From Anaerococcus vaginalis (GTDB lineage Bacteria > Bacillota > Clostridia > Tissierellales > Peptoniphilaceae), in the NCBI RefSeq assembly GCF_000307225.1, contig NZ_HE978617.1, positions 176,971 to 236,843 on the forward strand: a stretch of DNA of 59,873 nucleotides, read 5' to 3'. This document shows positions 16,990 to 26,479 of the stretch, one piece after another (the first letter of the stretch is position 1; every line of letters starts with the position of its first letter). Position numbers and translations under genes: made by a program. Under the pieces are notes generated by a model. The model saw only the letters and a list, made by a program, of their open reading frames with translations. It was not told where the DNA came from and did not search any database.

Positions 16990-18531
16990 TCATTTATTTA
17001 AAATGATTCTTTCTTTTTTTAATTTGTGATATATATGATTTATCATATTCATAACTTCTGGTATTCTTGCGAATAAAATTGTTATTGCATAAAATAGTCC
17101 TGCTACTATTATCGCTATAAACATTGCCAATAGATAAGAAATTTTTGTGCTTAAACTTTCATAAATTCCCCATGCTATAAGTCCCATAAAAATTGATAAT
17201 ACTGTAATTTTTATTAAGGACTTTAGGGATGTTTTGAAATTTATTCTTCCAAAATTTTTCCTAAATTTTACTAGCATCATAAGTGCACCTAATCCTGCTG
17301 AAATTGTAGTTGCAAGTGCTAATCCTTCTATATCGAAAAATTTTATTAAAATAAAATTTAAGATTACATTTATTATTTGTTGGATTACAACAATTATTAC
17401 TGGTGATTTTGAATCTCCAACCGCATAAAATCCCTTATCAATAACATCTGAAAATGATTGAAAAATTACAAATGGCGCATAGGCTATAAGCATAGCTGCC
17501 GTTATTATAACTGATTTATCGTCAAATGCTCCTCTTTGGTAAACTAATTTTATTATTGGAACTGACAAGGCCATCATTCCAATTGTTGATGGTATTACTA
17601 AAAACATTGTTGAAACTATGGCTGAATTTATATGATTTTTCATATCTTCAATTTTTCCACTTTGACCCAAGTGTGAAATTGTTGGAAAAATTGATGTTGT
17701 AACTGAAACTGTTATTACTCCTGTTATCAATGATAAAAGTGTTTTTGAATATCTTAAATATGATATTGATGCATTTCCGAAAAAATATGATGCCATAGAA
17801 TTGTCAACTGTAAGGGCAATTTCCCCAGCAGCTGATGAAATTATAACTGGCACTGCTATTAAAATTAAGGACTTTATATATTTATTGTGTATGTCAATTT
17901 TATTTATATGCCTATATCCATGTTCTCTATTTGCTTTTGGAAACATTATATATTGCAAAACATTGCCCAACAAACATCCTATCGCAAGTAGGTATGGATT
18001 TTTTGCAAGACCTGAAAATATTGTAAAGGCAATTATTATCCCATTCATTATAAGACCAGTTATGGCTGGTATAAAAAAGTTGCCCTTTAAATTCAAATAT
18101 CCCCTAAATACTGCTGAATATAAGTAGGCAAATATTGCAAACATTATGATTCTTGTAAATACTATTGCTGTATGCAAAAGTTCACCTTTTAAATCTGGTG
18201 AAAATAATTTACAAAAAGTTCCTGCAAAAATAAATCCTAAAGTTACTGATATAAAACCAAAAACCATCAAAATATTAAAAATATTTGAAGTAAATTCTTC
18301 TGCAACTTCTTCGCCTTCTTCATTTTTTGCCTTTGTATAGATAGGAATAAATCCAAAAATAATTCCAGATGCAACAAAATTTGCTATTACTACAGGAAGG
18401 GTGTTTGCTACTGCATAAATTGCTACTATATCTCCCGCCCCATAGAAATAAGCCATAACAGATTCTCTCAAAAATCCAAAAACTTTGGAAAGAATTGTTA
18501 CGAACATTAACATCAAAGCAGTTTGTCCCAT
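16990..18531 (-). CDS. murJ: Lipid II flippase MurJ (MviN family)
   Basis: The 513-residue protein has about 14 membrane segments and MviN/MurJ hallmarks: SKVFGFLRESVMAYFYGAGD at the start, ASGIIFGFIPIYTK and SAVFRGYLNLKGNF. MurJ moves lipid-linked peptidoglycan precursors to the outer face of the membrane. It has its own terminator and lies between a VanY-like gene and the phoH operon. Confidence 0.93.
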   Translation of the reverse strand: MGQTALMLMFVTILSKVFGFLRESVMAYFYGAGDIVAIYAVANTLPVVIANFVASGIIFGFIPIYTKAKNEEGEEVAEEFTSNIFNILMVFGFISVTLGFIFAGTFCKLFSPDLKGELLHTAIVFTRIIMFAIFAYLYSAVFRGYLNLKGNFFIPAITGLIMNGIIIAFTIFSGLAKNPYLLAIGCLLGNVLQYIMFPKANREHGYRHINKIDIHNKYIKSLILIAVPVIISSAAGEIALTVDNSMASYFFGNASISYLRYSKTLLSLITGVITVSVTTSIFPTISHLGQSGKIEDMKNHINSAIVSTMFLVIPSTIGMMALSVPIIKLVYQRGAFDDKSVIITAAMLIAYAPFVIFQSFSDVIDKGFYAVGDSKSPVIIVVIQQIINVILNFILIKFFDIEGLALATTISAGLGALMMLVKFRKNFGRINFKTSLKSLIKITVLSIFMGLIAWGIYESLSTKISYLLAMFIAIIVAGLFYAITILFARIPEVMNMINHIYHKLKKERIILNK

Positions 18532-18619
18532 AATTACCTCTCTTTATTAAAACTTTTTTTCTTCTTGAACTTTTCTTAAAATTTTAATTTATAAAATTTT
18601 AAAAAATATAATTACTAAT

Positions 18620-18656
18620 AAAAATAAGCACAAGAAATAAAGCTATTACTTGTGCT
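18620..18656 (-). terminator. Terminator after the VanY-like gene
   Basis: AGCACAAG (18627-18634) and CTTGTGCT (18649-18656) pair across a 14-base loop. Read leftward, they are followed by TTATTTTTATT. It lies 7 bases beyond the stop codon of the VanY-like gene. Confidence 0.75.
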
Positions 18657-18663
18657 GTGATTT

Positions 18664-19665
18664 TTATTTTATTTTCAAATATTCTTCTAAAGAAAGATTA
18701 TTCTCATACATTTCTTTAGCATTTTCGACACCGACATACCTAAAATTCCAGCATCTTTCTTTTTTGCCAGTAATTTTTTCTTTATCTTTAGTGTATCTTT
18801 GGATAAATCCATATTTATAAGAATTTTCCTTTAACCACTTATATTCATTTGTATCTTTAAATTTGTCTGAATATTTATTTGTATCGGTATAAAAATCAAA
18901 ACTTGTTCCAGTTTGATGCTCACTTGTAAAAGGCTTGTCAGCACTAGGATTGTTTTGGTCTAATAATTTTTCTTCACTTTGACCCATCCTAAAATCTGAA
19001 GCAATTTTTATATCCAAACCCTCTCTTTGCATATCAATAAGCATAGTATCAAATGCCTTTTTGCTTGTAGGATCAAGACCTGGATTAAAATCTTGTGGCA
19101 AAGGATTTGCCTCATTTACAAAAACAACTCCCTTGATAACATTAATATTTTCATTGTCTTTTAGTTTTCCAAGTCCATATCTATTTACATAATAAAATTC
19201 ATCATTTATTTTTATTTTTGAAAAAGAATTTTCTGTACCATAGTATTCAACATATTGGTTTTTATCTATAGTAACATCTGTTTTTGTAAAATCTCTTGGC
19301 TCTTGATAGCAATATTGACTTGTGAGGGCTTTTACATAGGATTTCATCACATCACTATAACCATCATTGTCAACTTTTTCTCCATCTGTAATTACTACAC
19401 TTTCAAAGCCAATTGGAGTTGCGACTTGAGTCTTTATTCCCTTAAGTTCTTTTTTCACTTCTTCTTTTTTACTGTTCGCCTGAGCATACCTATTTTCTAC
19501 AGGCTTTCTTATCTTAAATTCTTCTTCACCTTTTTTAAAATCTATATTTAAAGCCCCTGTAATTAAAAGAGCACATAATCCAACTTTAATTAAATTTTTT
19601 CTTCTTTTTAACTTTCTTTCTCTTATTTTTTTACGTCTTAAATCTCTAATACTTTTGTTTGCCAT
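18664..19665 (-). CDS. VanY-family (M15) D-Ala-D-Ala carboxypeptidase-like protein, probably catalytically inactive
   Basis: A basic N-terminus (RDLRRKKIRERKLKRRK) and one membrane segment (LCALLITGALNI) anchor the protein. The C-terminal half is a VanY domain with SEHQTGTSFDF (His and Asp zinc ligands), WLKENSYKYGFIQRY and FRYVG. The second metal motif, normally EPWH before FRYVG, reads RCWN here, so the catalytic Glu and third zinc ligand His are replaced by Arg and Asn. It may be a peptidoglycan-binding pseudoenzyme. ATG 19665 is preferred over TTG 19671 because it is 10 bases from AAGGAAG. Confidence 0.8.
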   Translation of the reverse strand: MANKSIRDLRRKKIRERKLKRRKNLIKVGLCALLITGALNIDFKKGEEEFKIRKPVENRYAQANSKKEEVKKELKGIKTQVATPIGFESVVITDGEKVDNDGYSDVMKSYVKALTSQYCYQEPRDFTKTDVTIDKNQYVEYYGTENSFSKIKINDEFYYVNRYGLGKLKDNENINVIKGVVFVNEANPLPQDFNPGLDPTSKKAFDTMLIDMQREGLDIKIASDFRMGQSEEKLLDQNNPSADKPFTSEHQTGTSFDFYTDTNKYSDKFKDTNEYKWLKENSYKYGFIQRYTKDKEKITGKKERCWNFRYVGVENAKEMYENNLSLEEYLKIK

Positions 19666-20082
19666 ATTCAATTTTCTTCCTTAAAATTTATTTCAATATA
19701 ACTAAGTTTACGTCTGTGGGGTTGTTTCAAAAATTATATAAATATATTTCAATTTATAGCTAAAAATTTTTTAAAACTTTCATAATATTTTCTTAATTCT
19801 ATTATAGCATAAGTTTTAGAAAATATGTATAGTATAAAAGGTTTTTTTAGAAAATTATTTTAAAAAAATCGCTAATTATTAGAAATTCTAATTTAGCGAT
19901 TTTTTTCGATTTATTTTATTATCAAAATTAATAACTTATATTCTTATGTAAAAATCTTATTAAGATTTTTATAAATTTTAAATTTTTCAATTTTTATTTT
20001 CAAATTTCAAATAAAAAGTCCCATAATATTTTTATCTTTAAATGATTTTGATTTTCATATTTTAGAAACTTATGAAAAAATA
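19666..20082. other. Non-coding stretch between murI and the VanY-like gene
   Basis: There is no gene in these 417 bases. A TATAAT box on the reverse strand (about 19810, in GCTATAATAG) may be the -10 of the VanY-like gene; no good -35 was seen. The rest is AT-rich and contains the terminator at 19862-19906. Confidence 0.4.
19862..19906. terminator. Bidirectional terminator after murI
   Basis: A 14-base stem, AAAAAAATCGCTAA (19862-19875) and TTAGCGATTTTTTT (19893-19906), has a loop that itself contains the small palindrome TTAGAAATTCTAA. T-runs on both strands mean it can stop transcription in both directions. It probably ends the ispE-murI transcript. Confidence 0.8.
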
Positions 20083-20832
20083 TTAATCATCAAGACCTCT
20101 TATTTCAATTTCTCTTTCCATAATTTTATTAACCATTTTTTGTGAAACTTTATTCACATCTGTCATATAAATTTGAATATTTGTCTTTTCATTTTCCTCA
20201 AACTTTATATTTTTTGACAAAACCTTGGCAGGATCAATAATATTTGCCCTATAATTTAGATTTTTTTCAATTTCTTTTTCAATGATTGGATAATGTGTAC
20301 AACCCAAAATTATATTTTTTATTTTTTTCTCATTTGCAAATTGCAAATATTTTTTCAAATCCCTATCAAGATTTTTTCCACTAACTATTCCTTCTTCAAT
20401 AAGAGAGACTAAAGAGGGACAGGCTTGTTCATAGACTTTTTTATCAAAAAGACTTTTTATTTTTTCTCTATATCCATGTTTTAGGCAAGTAGCCTTGGTC
20501 GCCATAACAAAAACATCCCCATCTTTACCAAAAAGTCCCTTTATTCCCTCGTCTGTAATTGAAATAAATTTTTTATCAAAGCTTTCCCTGAGATATTCAA
20601 TCGCTACAACTGAAACAGTATTACAAGCTACAACAAAAAAATCAATATCCTTACCCAATAAAAATTCAACCATATTTTTAGAAAGATTTTTTATTTCTTC
20701 ATTGGATTTATCACCATAAGGAACGTTTTTATTATCTCCAAGGTAAAAATAATTTGCCTTATGTTTTTTTGATAGTTCATTGAGAACAGCAAGACCCCCA
20801 AGTCCAGAATCAAAAATTCCAATATTAGTCAT
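20083..20832 (-). CDS. murI: Glutamate racemase
   Basis: The 249-residue enzyme makes D-glutamate for peptidoglycan. Both catalytic cysteines are visible in ACNTVSVVA (near residue 70) and GCTHYPI (near 180). GIFDSGLGGLAVLNEL is the N-terminal signature. It overlaps ispE by 8 bases and is translated with it. Confidence 0.95.
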   Translation of the reverse strand: MTNIGIFDSGLGGLAVLNELSKKHKANYFYLGDNKNVPYGDKSNEEIKNLSKNMVEFLLGKDIDFFVVACNTVSVVAIEYLRESFDKKFISITDEGIKGLFGKDGDVFVMATKATCLKHGYREKIKSLFDKKVYEQACPSLVSLIEEGIVSGKNLDRDLKKYLQFANEKKIKNIILGCTHYPIIEKEIEKNLNYRANIIDPAKVLSKNIKFEENEKTNIQIYMTDVNKVSQKMVNKIMEREIEIRGLDD

Positions 20833-21667
20833 CTATTAAATTCACCCTTTCAACAAATTTATAATCATTTTTAATTGAATCTAAAGCCTTGTTAATTTTA
20901 TCTTCATCAAAAAATATAGCAAAAATACTCGCACCACTTCCGCTAAGAAGAGCCTTACTAGCACCAAGTTTTTCAAGCCTATTTTTAATTTCAAGAAGAT
21001 GAGGAAAATTATCATACACTACATCTTCCATGACATTTTTAAAATCTTTTACAATATTTTTATCAGAAGACTTTAAACCCTCAATAATTTTTTCAGTATC
21101 AATATTACCATAATCCCCAAGTCTTTTATAAACAAAATTTGAAGAAATAGCAGTCCCATCATTTACAAGAAGAATTTTCATATCCAAATTAATATCAAAT
21201 CCAGATAAAATTTCTCCAATCCCCTGAGCTCTCGCAGATTTTTTCAAAAAGAAAAAAGGAATATCAGCTCCCAAACTTTTGCCAATTTCAAAAATCTCTT
21301 CATCACTCATTTTCAAATCCCAAAGATCATTTAATGCCAAAATCATTTCAGCGCAATCAGTAGAACCACCAGCAAGACCTGCAGCAATGGGAATATTTTT
21401 TTCCAAAACAACATCAACACCACAAGATTTAACCCTGTCTTTTAACATATACCAAGCCTTATAAATCAAATTATTTTCAATATTTTCATCTAAAAGCTCT
21501 TGGCTATTTGTTTTTATTCTAATTCTATTAGTATCATTTTTTTCAATTTTTAATGTATCAAATAAAGAAATCCTAGTCATAATAGTATCAATTTCATGAT
21601 AACCATCCTCCCTTTTATACAAAGAGTCTAAACTAAGATTAATTTTCGCATAAGATTTTCTTTCCAT
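20825..21667 (-). CDS. ispE: 4-diphosphocytidyl-2-C-methyl-D-erythritol kinase
   Basis: This GHMP kinase of the MEP isoprenoid pathway has the start RKSYAKINLSLDSLYKREDG, the ATP loop IPIAAGLAGGSTDCA and the C-terminal LLSGSGASIFAIF. The frame opens earlier (21724), but that region contains the promoter. ATG 21667 with TGAGGTAATT is the real start, giving about 280 residues. The product leads to the undecaprenyl carrier, so pairing with murI links two inputs to cell-wall synthesis. Confidence 0.93.
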   Translation of the reverse strand: MERKSYAKINLSLDSLYKREDGYHEIDTIMTRISLFDTLKIEKNDTNRIRIKTNSQELLDENIENNLIYKAWYMLKDRVKSCGVDVVLEKNIPIAAGLAGGSTDCAEMILALNDLWDLKMSDEEIFEIGKSLGADIPFFFLKKSARAQGIGEILSGFDINLDMKILLVNDGTAISSNFVYKRLGDYGNIDTEKIIEGLKSSDKNIVKDFKNVMEDVVYDNFPHLLEIKNRLEKLGASKALLSGSGASIFAIFFDEDKINKALDSIKNDYKFVERVNLIDD

Positions 21668-21682
21668 AATTACCTCAGTACA

Positions 21683-21691
21683 ATTATACCA
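21683..21691 (-). promoter_or_regulatory. Extended -10 promoter of ispE-murI
   Basis: On the reverse strand, TGGTATAAT is an extended -10 element 16 bases upstream of the ispE start codon. No clear -35 is present, which is normal for extended -10 promoters. Confidence 0.6.
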
Positions 21692-21711
21692 TAAGGAATT
21701 TATAGTAAATA

Positions 21712-21738
21712 AAAAAACTAGCAAAAAGCTAGTTTTTT
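21712..21738. terminator. Terminator after the MFS gene
   Basis: AAAAAACTAGC (21712-21722) and GCTAGTTTTTT (21728-21738) pair over a 5-base loop. The hairpin overlaps the last codon of the leftward MFS gene and has T-runs in both directions. Confidence 0.8.
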
Positions 21739-22918
21739 ATTCCCCCTTATATTTTGAAGTTTCTGGCAAGAAAAATGATCCAATAAAGAACGAAAAAGAC
21801 AAGGCAATAGTAAAATATAAGCCAACTTCGTATGAAAATTTATCAATCAAAACTCCAACAAAATAAAAAGCTATTGTTTCTAACAAATAAACTACTGCCC
21901 AATATATAGACATAATCTGAGTAAGTCTTGCAGGCGTCATATCCGGAAGTTCTTGTGGAATTGTTACAAAACTTGTAAGCGGAACATACATTAAAACTCC
22001 CATAAAAAACGCAAAAATTGATGCAATTAAACCATTTGAAGATTTAATCATAAAAATCGCCAAAATTGATAATAAAAAAGTACATATTTTTATAATAGGA
22101 ACTCTTTTTTTAAGTTTTTTAGATAAAATAATAGCAATTATAGTTCCAATAACCCCACCAACAGCAAAAAGTGTAGAAATAGTTTTAGGATCAATAGGAG
22201 ATAAATTAGAAATAGGAAAAATATTCAACATTACCATATACAAGGTCAAATGCCCAAAATAAGATAGGGGCATTACCCAAGCAATTTTTTCCTTCAATCC
22301 ATCTTTTAAAGTATATTTGCCCTTAGACTTATCAACTATTTCAAAATCTTTACCAAAAATCAACCAAAAAATAAATAAAATAAAAGAAATTCCAGCAAAA
22401 AATAAAAGAGAATATTTCCAATTATTAAAATATTTTAAAACTGGAGAAACAAGCAAAAGTGCGAGTATTGATCCAATATTATAACAAACTGTATTTAAAG
22501 AATTAATTAAGGGTCTATCACTTTCAGAAAAATATTCAATAACAACAGGTGAAAAATAAACCACAAATAATGCTCCACCAAAACCCATAATAAATCTTCC
22601 AATTACAAATAAAAAATAAGTCGGAGCAAAGATAGCAATTAGAGAACCAATTACAATTAATATAGAACCGAATCCTATAGATTTTTTAGGATATAATTTA
22701 TTTAAAATAGATGCCGCTAAAAAATTCCCTATAATTTTTGCAACAGTTACCGCATTTGAAATCAAAGTTGCCTGAGAAAATTCAGTGATAGAAAAATGTT
22801 TCATAATTTCTGGCGTAAGCGTTGAACCCGCTATCCAATTCACAGCAAAAAAAGCATAAGAAAAAAACATTATTGTCTCTATAAGGTATGATAATTTATT
22901 AGTTTTGTTTTTGTTCAT
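21737..22918 (-). CDS. Major facilitator superfamily transporter
   Basis: The ~393-residue protein has 12 predicted membrane segments in two halves. An MFS-type loop is seen (LNKLYPKKSIGFGSILIVIG) and GRFIMGFGGALFVVYFSPVV corresponds to helix 4-5. The start is ATG 22918, 7 bases after GAAAGGA; the upstream TTG in frame has no ribosome site of its own. The substrate cannot be named. It is flanked by terminators on both sides and is therefore a single-gene unit. Confidence 0.8.
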   Translation of the reverse strand: MNKNKTNKLSYLIETIMFFSYAFFAVNWIAGSTLTPEIMKHFSITEFSQATLISNAVTVAKIIGNFLAASILNKLYPKKSIGFGSILIVIGSLIAIFAPTYFLFVIGRFIMGFGGALFVVYFSPVVIEYFSESDRPLINSLNTVCYNIGSILALLLVSPVLKYFNNWKYSLLFFAGISFILFIFWLIFGKDFEIVDKSKGKYTLKDGLKEKIAWVMPLSYFGHLTLYMVMLNIFPISNLSPIDPKTISTLFAVGGVIGTIIAIILSKKLKKRVPIIKICTFLLSILAIFMIKSSNGLIASIFAFFMGVLMYVPLTSFVTIPQELPDMTPARLTQIMSIYWAVVYLLETIAFYFVGVLIDKFSYEVGLYFTIALSFSFFIGSFFLPETSKYKGE

Positions 22919-22976
22919 AAAAAATCCTTTCAAAAATTACTTATATAAGTATATACCCAAAAACAAATTTTAATAC

Positions 22977-23010
22977 AAAAAAGAGATTTTGCTTTCACAA
23001 AATCTCTTTT
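22977..23010. terminator. Terminator after hbd
   Basis: AAAAGAGATTTTG (22979-22991) and CAAAATCTCTTTT (22998-23010) form a perfect 13-base stem with a 6-base loop. Read leftward, it ends in TTTTTT. It closes the hbd transcript. Confidence 0.82.
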
Positions 23011-23025
23011 AATTTTTTTATATTT

Positions 23026-23868
23026 TTATTTAGAATAATCGTAGAATCCTTTACCAGTTTTTCTACCAAGATCTCCCGCTCTTACCATTTGTCTTAACAA
23101 TGGATTTGGACGATATTTGCTATCACCAAACTCATTGAATAATACTTCCATAATTGCAAGACATGTATCAAGTCCTATAAGATCTGCTAAAGCTAGAGGT
23201 CCCATTGGATGGTTCGCTCCAAGTTGCATTCCCTTATCAATATCTTCAACGCTTGCAAGTCCATCATATAAAACTCCGATTCCTTCATTAATCATTGGAA
23301 TTAAAAGTCTATTTACAACAAATCCTGGACCTTCTTTAACTTCTATTGGTTGTTTTCCAAATTCTTCAGCAAGTTCAAATACTTTTTTATTTGTTTCATC
23401 ACTTGTGTGGAGTCCTCTAATAACTTCTACAAGTTTCATTACTGGAACTGGATTGAAAAAATGCATTCCTATTACATTTTCTGGTCTTTTTGTTGATGCA
23501 GCTATGTCAGTAATTGAAAGTGAAGATGTGTTTGAAGCAAGGATTGCTCCTTCTTTTACTACCTCATCTAATTCTTTGAAAATTTCTTTTTTAAGTTTTG
23601 GATTTTCTGTTGCAGCTTCTATAACTATATCACAATCAGCTAAATCTTTAACTTCTGTTGTGTAAGAAATATTTTTGATAGCTTTTTCCTTAGCATCTTC
23701 TTCCATTCTTCCTTTAGAAACTTGTTTAGCATAGTCTTTTTCAATTCTTGCTTTTGCTTTTTCTAAAAATTCATCTTTAATATCTCTTACTACTACTTCA
23801 TGAAATTTAGCAGCTACTTCTACAATTCCGCCACCCATAATTCCTGATCCAATTACACCAATTTTCAT
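23026..23868 (-). CDS. hbd: 3-hydroxybutyryl-CoA dehydrogenase
   Basis: The 280-residue protein has the Rossmann motif [16 protein letters not shown], the catalytic segment [12 protein letters not shown] and [19 protein letters not shown] with the active-site His, then the C-terminal helical domain with [11 protein letters not shown] and [13 protein letters not shown]. It interconverts acetoacetyl-CoA and 3-hydroxybutyryl-CoA in butyrate fermentation. A strong promoter with an adjacent Rex-like operator lies upstream at 23905-23959. Thiolase and crotonase are not in the window. Confidence 0.93.
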   Translation of the reverse strand: MKIGVIGSGIMGGGIVEVAAKFHEVVVRDIKDEFLEKAKARIEKDYAKQVSKGRMEEDAKEKAIKNISYTTEVKDLADCDIVIEAATENPKLKKEIFKELDEVVKEGAILASNTSSLSITDIAASTKRPENVIGMHFFNPVPVMKLVEVIRGLHTSDETNKKVFELAEEFGKQPIEVKEGPGFVVNRLLIPMINEGIGVLYDGLASVEDIDKGMQLGANHPMGPLALADLIGLDTCLAIMEVLFNEFGDSKYRPNPLLRQMVRAGDLGRKTGKGFYDYSK

Positions 23869-23904
23869 ATTTACTCCTTTGTTTTTTTAAAAAGTTTCGT
23901 TTGA

Positions 23905-23959
23905 TTGTTAAATTAATAACTTATATATCTATTATAACATTGTTTTCCCGTTTTATCAA
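23905..23959 (-). promoter_or_regulatory. hbd promoter with candidate Rex operator
   Basis: Reading leftward, TTGATA (23959-23954), a 17-base spacer and TATAAT (23936-23931) form a near-consensus promoter. Just downstream, about the transcription start, lies TTGTTAAATTAATAACTT (23905-23922). It matches 11 of 14 defined bases of the clostridial Rex site TTGTTAANNNNTTAACAA. Rex senses NADH/NAD and is known to control butyrate genes in Clostridium; here this is inference. Confidence 0.6.
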
Positions 23960-23980
23960 GAAATATTGACTTTTTTTTAA

Positions 23981-25318
23981 CTATTTATTAGATTTTCTCC
24001 AAATCCTCATTTTTTCAGCTTCTTTGATTAATTCATCCCTAAATTCTGGATGGGCAATTGAAATTAATTTTTCAGTTCTCTCCCACAAAGATTGACCTTT
24101 TAAATTAACCATTCCATATTCTGTAGCTATATAATGAGTATTTGCTCTACAGCCTGTTGGTTGTGTTCCTTCTAATAAAGTTGGAACTATGTTCGAATGT
24201 CTTACACCTTTTTTGTCAACTCTTGATGAATGTAGGGTTACAAATGATTTACCTCCCTTTGAATTATATGCTCCAATCATAAAATCAAGCGCTCCACCAG
24301 AGCCTGAGATATGTCTTATACCTGAGCTTTCTGCAGATACTGTTCCATTCAAATCAATTTCTAAGGCTGAATTTATAGACATAAAATTATCTAGGGCTGA
24401 AATTTGTTCTATTCCATTACAATAATCAACTGGTGCTGCAGAAAGTTCTTCATTGTTATATATAAAATCATATAATTCTTTGCTACCAACTGCGAAAGAA
24501 TAAACTTGTCTTCCCCTATCAATATTTTTCTTTTTACCATTTATTTTTCCAGCTTTTGATAATTCAACAAAAGAATCTACATACATTTCTGTATGAACTC
24601 CTAAATCTTTTAAATCTGAGTTTGCAATTTCTTTTCCAATAGCTGTTGGAAGTCCTCCTATGCCAATTTGTAAACATGCTCCATCAACTAGCTCTTCAAC
24701 AACATATTTTGCAACTTCCTTATCAAGATCACTTGGTTCAGCCTTTGCCAAAGCTACCATTTCTGGATTTGAGCCTTCAATTATATAATCTACTTCTTTT
24801 ATATTTACATAATTTTCATATCCACCAAGTCCTCTTGGAACATTTTTATTTACTTCGACTATAACTATGTCTGAATTTTCAATTGCTGCATAAAGATGTG
24901 ATGCAGATACACCAAAATTAAAATTTCCATGCTCATCCATTGGGCAAGCTTGAGTTATAAAAACATTTGGTTTTCTTATAGATGTTCTATAATATTTTGG
25001 TAATTCTGAATACTTTAATGGTGAATAAAAAGCTCTTCCTTCTCCTGCTAATTTTCTAATAGGTCCTAATGAATGCCAAGAATTATATACAAAGTGTTCA
25101 TTTTTTGGATCTGCATCAAAAATTTTAAATTTTTCAAGCTCTACTCCACCTCTGACAACGATGTCATTTAGATTAGTAATTTGTTTTGCAAAAGCTTCAT
25201 CAAAATCATGTGGTGTTATAACTCCCCAAGAATAATCCACATAGTCTCCATTTTTTACTAATTTCGCCGCTTCTTCAGCACTTATCAATTTTTCCTTGTA
25301 TAATTTATTATAATCCAT
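23981..25318 (-). CDS. Acyl-CoA:acetate CoA-transferase (butyryl-CoA or 4-hydroxybutyrate type)
   Basis: This protein of about 445 residues belongs to the acetyl-CoA hydrolase/transferase family: LQIGIGGLPTAIGKEIA binds CoA, and the glutamate in GVHTEMYVDSFVEL is the likely catalytic residue. The frame opens at 25447, but ATG 25318 after CGGGAGGATTTT fits the family. In this setting it probably makes butyrate from butyryl-CoA and acetate, the last step of the pathway formed with hbd and bcd-etfBA. The exact acyl substrate cannot be fixed from sequence. It is downstream of etfA, behind a terminator. Confidence 0.85.
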   Translation of the reverse strand: MDYNKLYKEKLISAEEAAKLVKNGDYVDYSWGVITPHDFDEAFAKQITNLNDIVVRGGVELEKFKIFDADPKNEHFVYNSWHSLGPIRKLAGEGRAFYSPLKYSELPKYYRTSIRKPNVFITQACPMDEHGNFNFGVSASHLYAAIENSDIVIVEVNKNVPRGLGGYENYVNIKEVDYIIEGSNPEMVALAKAEPSDLDKEVAKYVVEELVDGACLQIGIGGLPTAIGKEIANSDLKDLGVHTEMYVDSFVELSKAGKINGKKKNIDRGRQVYSFAVGSKELYDFIYNNEELSAAPVDYCNGIEQISALDNFMSINSALEIDLNGTVSAESSGIRHISGSGGALDFMIGAYNSKGGKSFVTLHSSRVDKKGVRHSNIVPTLLEGTQPTGCRANTHYIATEYGMVNLKGQSLWERTEKLISIAHPEFRDELIKEAEKMRIWRKSNK

Positions 25319-25383
25319 AAAATCCTCCCGTTTTGTAGCTCTTTTTACAATAAAATTAATTATAAAATAATTTTTTTCATAAA

Positions 25384-25417
25384 AATTTAAGGATGAGAGA
25401 ACTCTCATCCTTAAATT
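25384..25417 (-). terminator. Terminator after etfA
   Basis: A long self-complementary stretch pairs AATTTAAGGATGAG (25384-25397) with its complement at 25404-25417. Read leftward, it is followed by TTTTTATG. It closes the bcd-etfB-etfA transcript 50 bases after the etfA stop. Confidence 0.8.
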
Positions 25418-25465
25418 AATTTGAGTTACTAATAAAGATATACCCAAATTTAAAAATTTAATTTA

Positions 25466-26470
25466 TTATTTTGCTTTTTTATTTTTTATTGCTTCAGTAA
25501 GTTTTGGTACTACTTCAAATAAATCTCCAACTATACCATAGTCAGCTCTTGCAAAAATTGGAGCATCTGGATCTTTATTTATTGCTATAACTTTATCTGC
25601 AGCATTTATACCTGCCAAGTGTTGAATAGCTCCAGAAATTCCTATTGCTATATAAACTCTTGGTCCTACAGTTTTTCCTGATTGTCCTACTTGGTGAGAG
25701 TGTGAAATCCAACCAGCATCTACAGCAGCACGACTTGAACCAACTGTTCCATCAAGTGCATCTGCTAAATCTTTAATTAGTGAGAAGTTTTTAGGATCTC
25801 CAAGTCCACGTCCACCTGAAACTATAAATTCAGCTCCAACTAAATCAACTTCATCTCCTTCGTCTCTTGGGATAAAGTCTAAGATTTTTGTTCTTGCTTC
25901 TCCTTCAAATTTGATATCTTCATCAATTATATCAATTTCACCTTTTGCACCAATAGCCTCTTTTGAAAATACTCCTGGTCTTACAGTACCCATTTGTGGT
26001 CTATGATCTGGGCATAAAATCATTGCCATTAAGTTTCCACCAAAAGCAGGTCTTGTCCATCTAACTTCTTTTGTTTCAGCATCAATATCAAGTTCTGTAC
26101 AATCTGCTGTAAGTCCTGTGTGAAGTCTTGCTGAAACTCTTGGTCCTAAATCTCTTCCTTGGTTTGTTGCACCAATTAAAATTATATTTGGACTATATTT
26201 TTTAACTAATTGATCTATTGCGTAAGCGTAAATTTCAGTATTATATTCTTTATAAACTTCATTATCTACTGTGATAATTCCATCAACACCATATTCTTTT
26301 ACTTCTTCTTTAGCTTTATCAACATTAGATCCTATGATTATAGCATAAAGTTTTTCATTAATAGCATCAGCCATTCTTCTTCCTGGATTCATAAGTTCAA
26401 GTCCAACATTTACAGCTGATCCATCTTCTTTAGTTTCTACAATTACCCAAAGATTTTTATTTTCACTCAT
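25466..26470 (-). CDS. etfA: Electron transfer flavoprotein alpha subunit
   Basis: The 334-residue protein has the N-terminal ETF domain and the C-terminal FAD domain with GGRGLGDPKNF, GSSRAAVDAGW, SHQVGQSGKTVGPRVYIAIG and ISGAIQHLAG. With EtfB it passes electrons to or from butyryl-CoA dehydrogenase, and in clostridia may bifurcate electrons to ferredoxin. There are two adjacent ATG codons; the second (26470) has better spacing to AGGAGG. It follows etfB by 9 bases in the same operon. Confidence 0.95.
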   Translation of the reverse strand: MSENKNLWVIVETKEDGSAVNVGLELMNPGRRMADAINEKLYAIIIGSNVDKAKEEVKEYGVDGIITVDNEVYKEYNTEIYAYAIDQLVKKYSPNIILIGATNQGRDLGPRVSARLHTGLTADCTELDIDAETKEVRWTRPAFGGNLMAMILCPDHRPQMGTVRPGVFSKEAIGAKGEIDIIDEDIKFEGEARTKILDFIPRDEGDEVDLVGAEFIVSGGRGLGDPKNFSLIKDLADALDGTVGSSRAAVDAGWISHSHQVGQSGKTVGPRVYIAIGISGAIQHLAGINAADKVIAINKDPDAPIFARADYGIVGDLFEVVPKLTEAIKNKKAK

Positions 26471-26479
26471 CATATCCTC

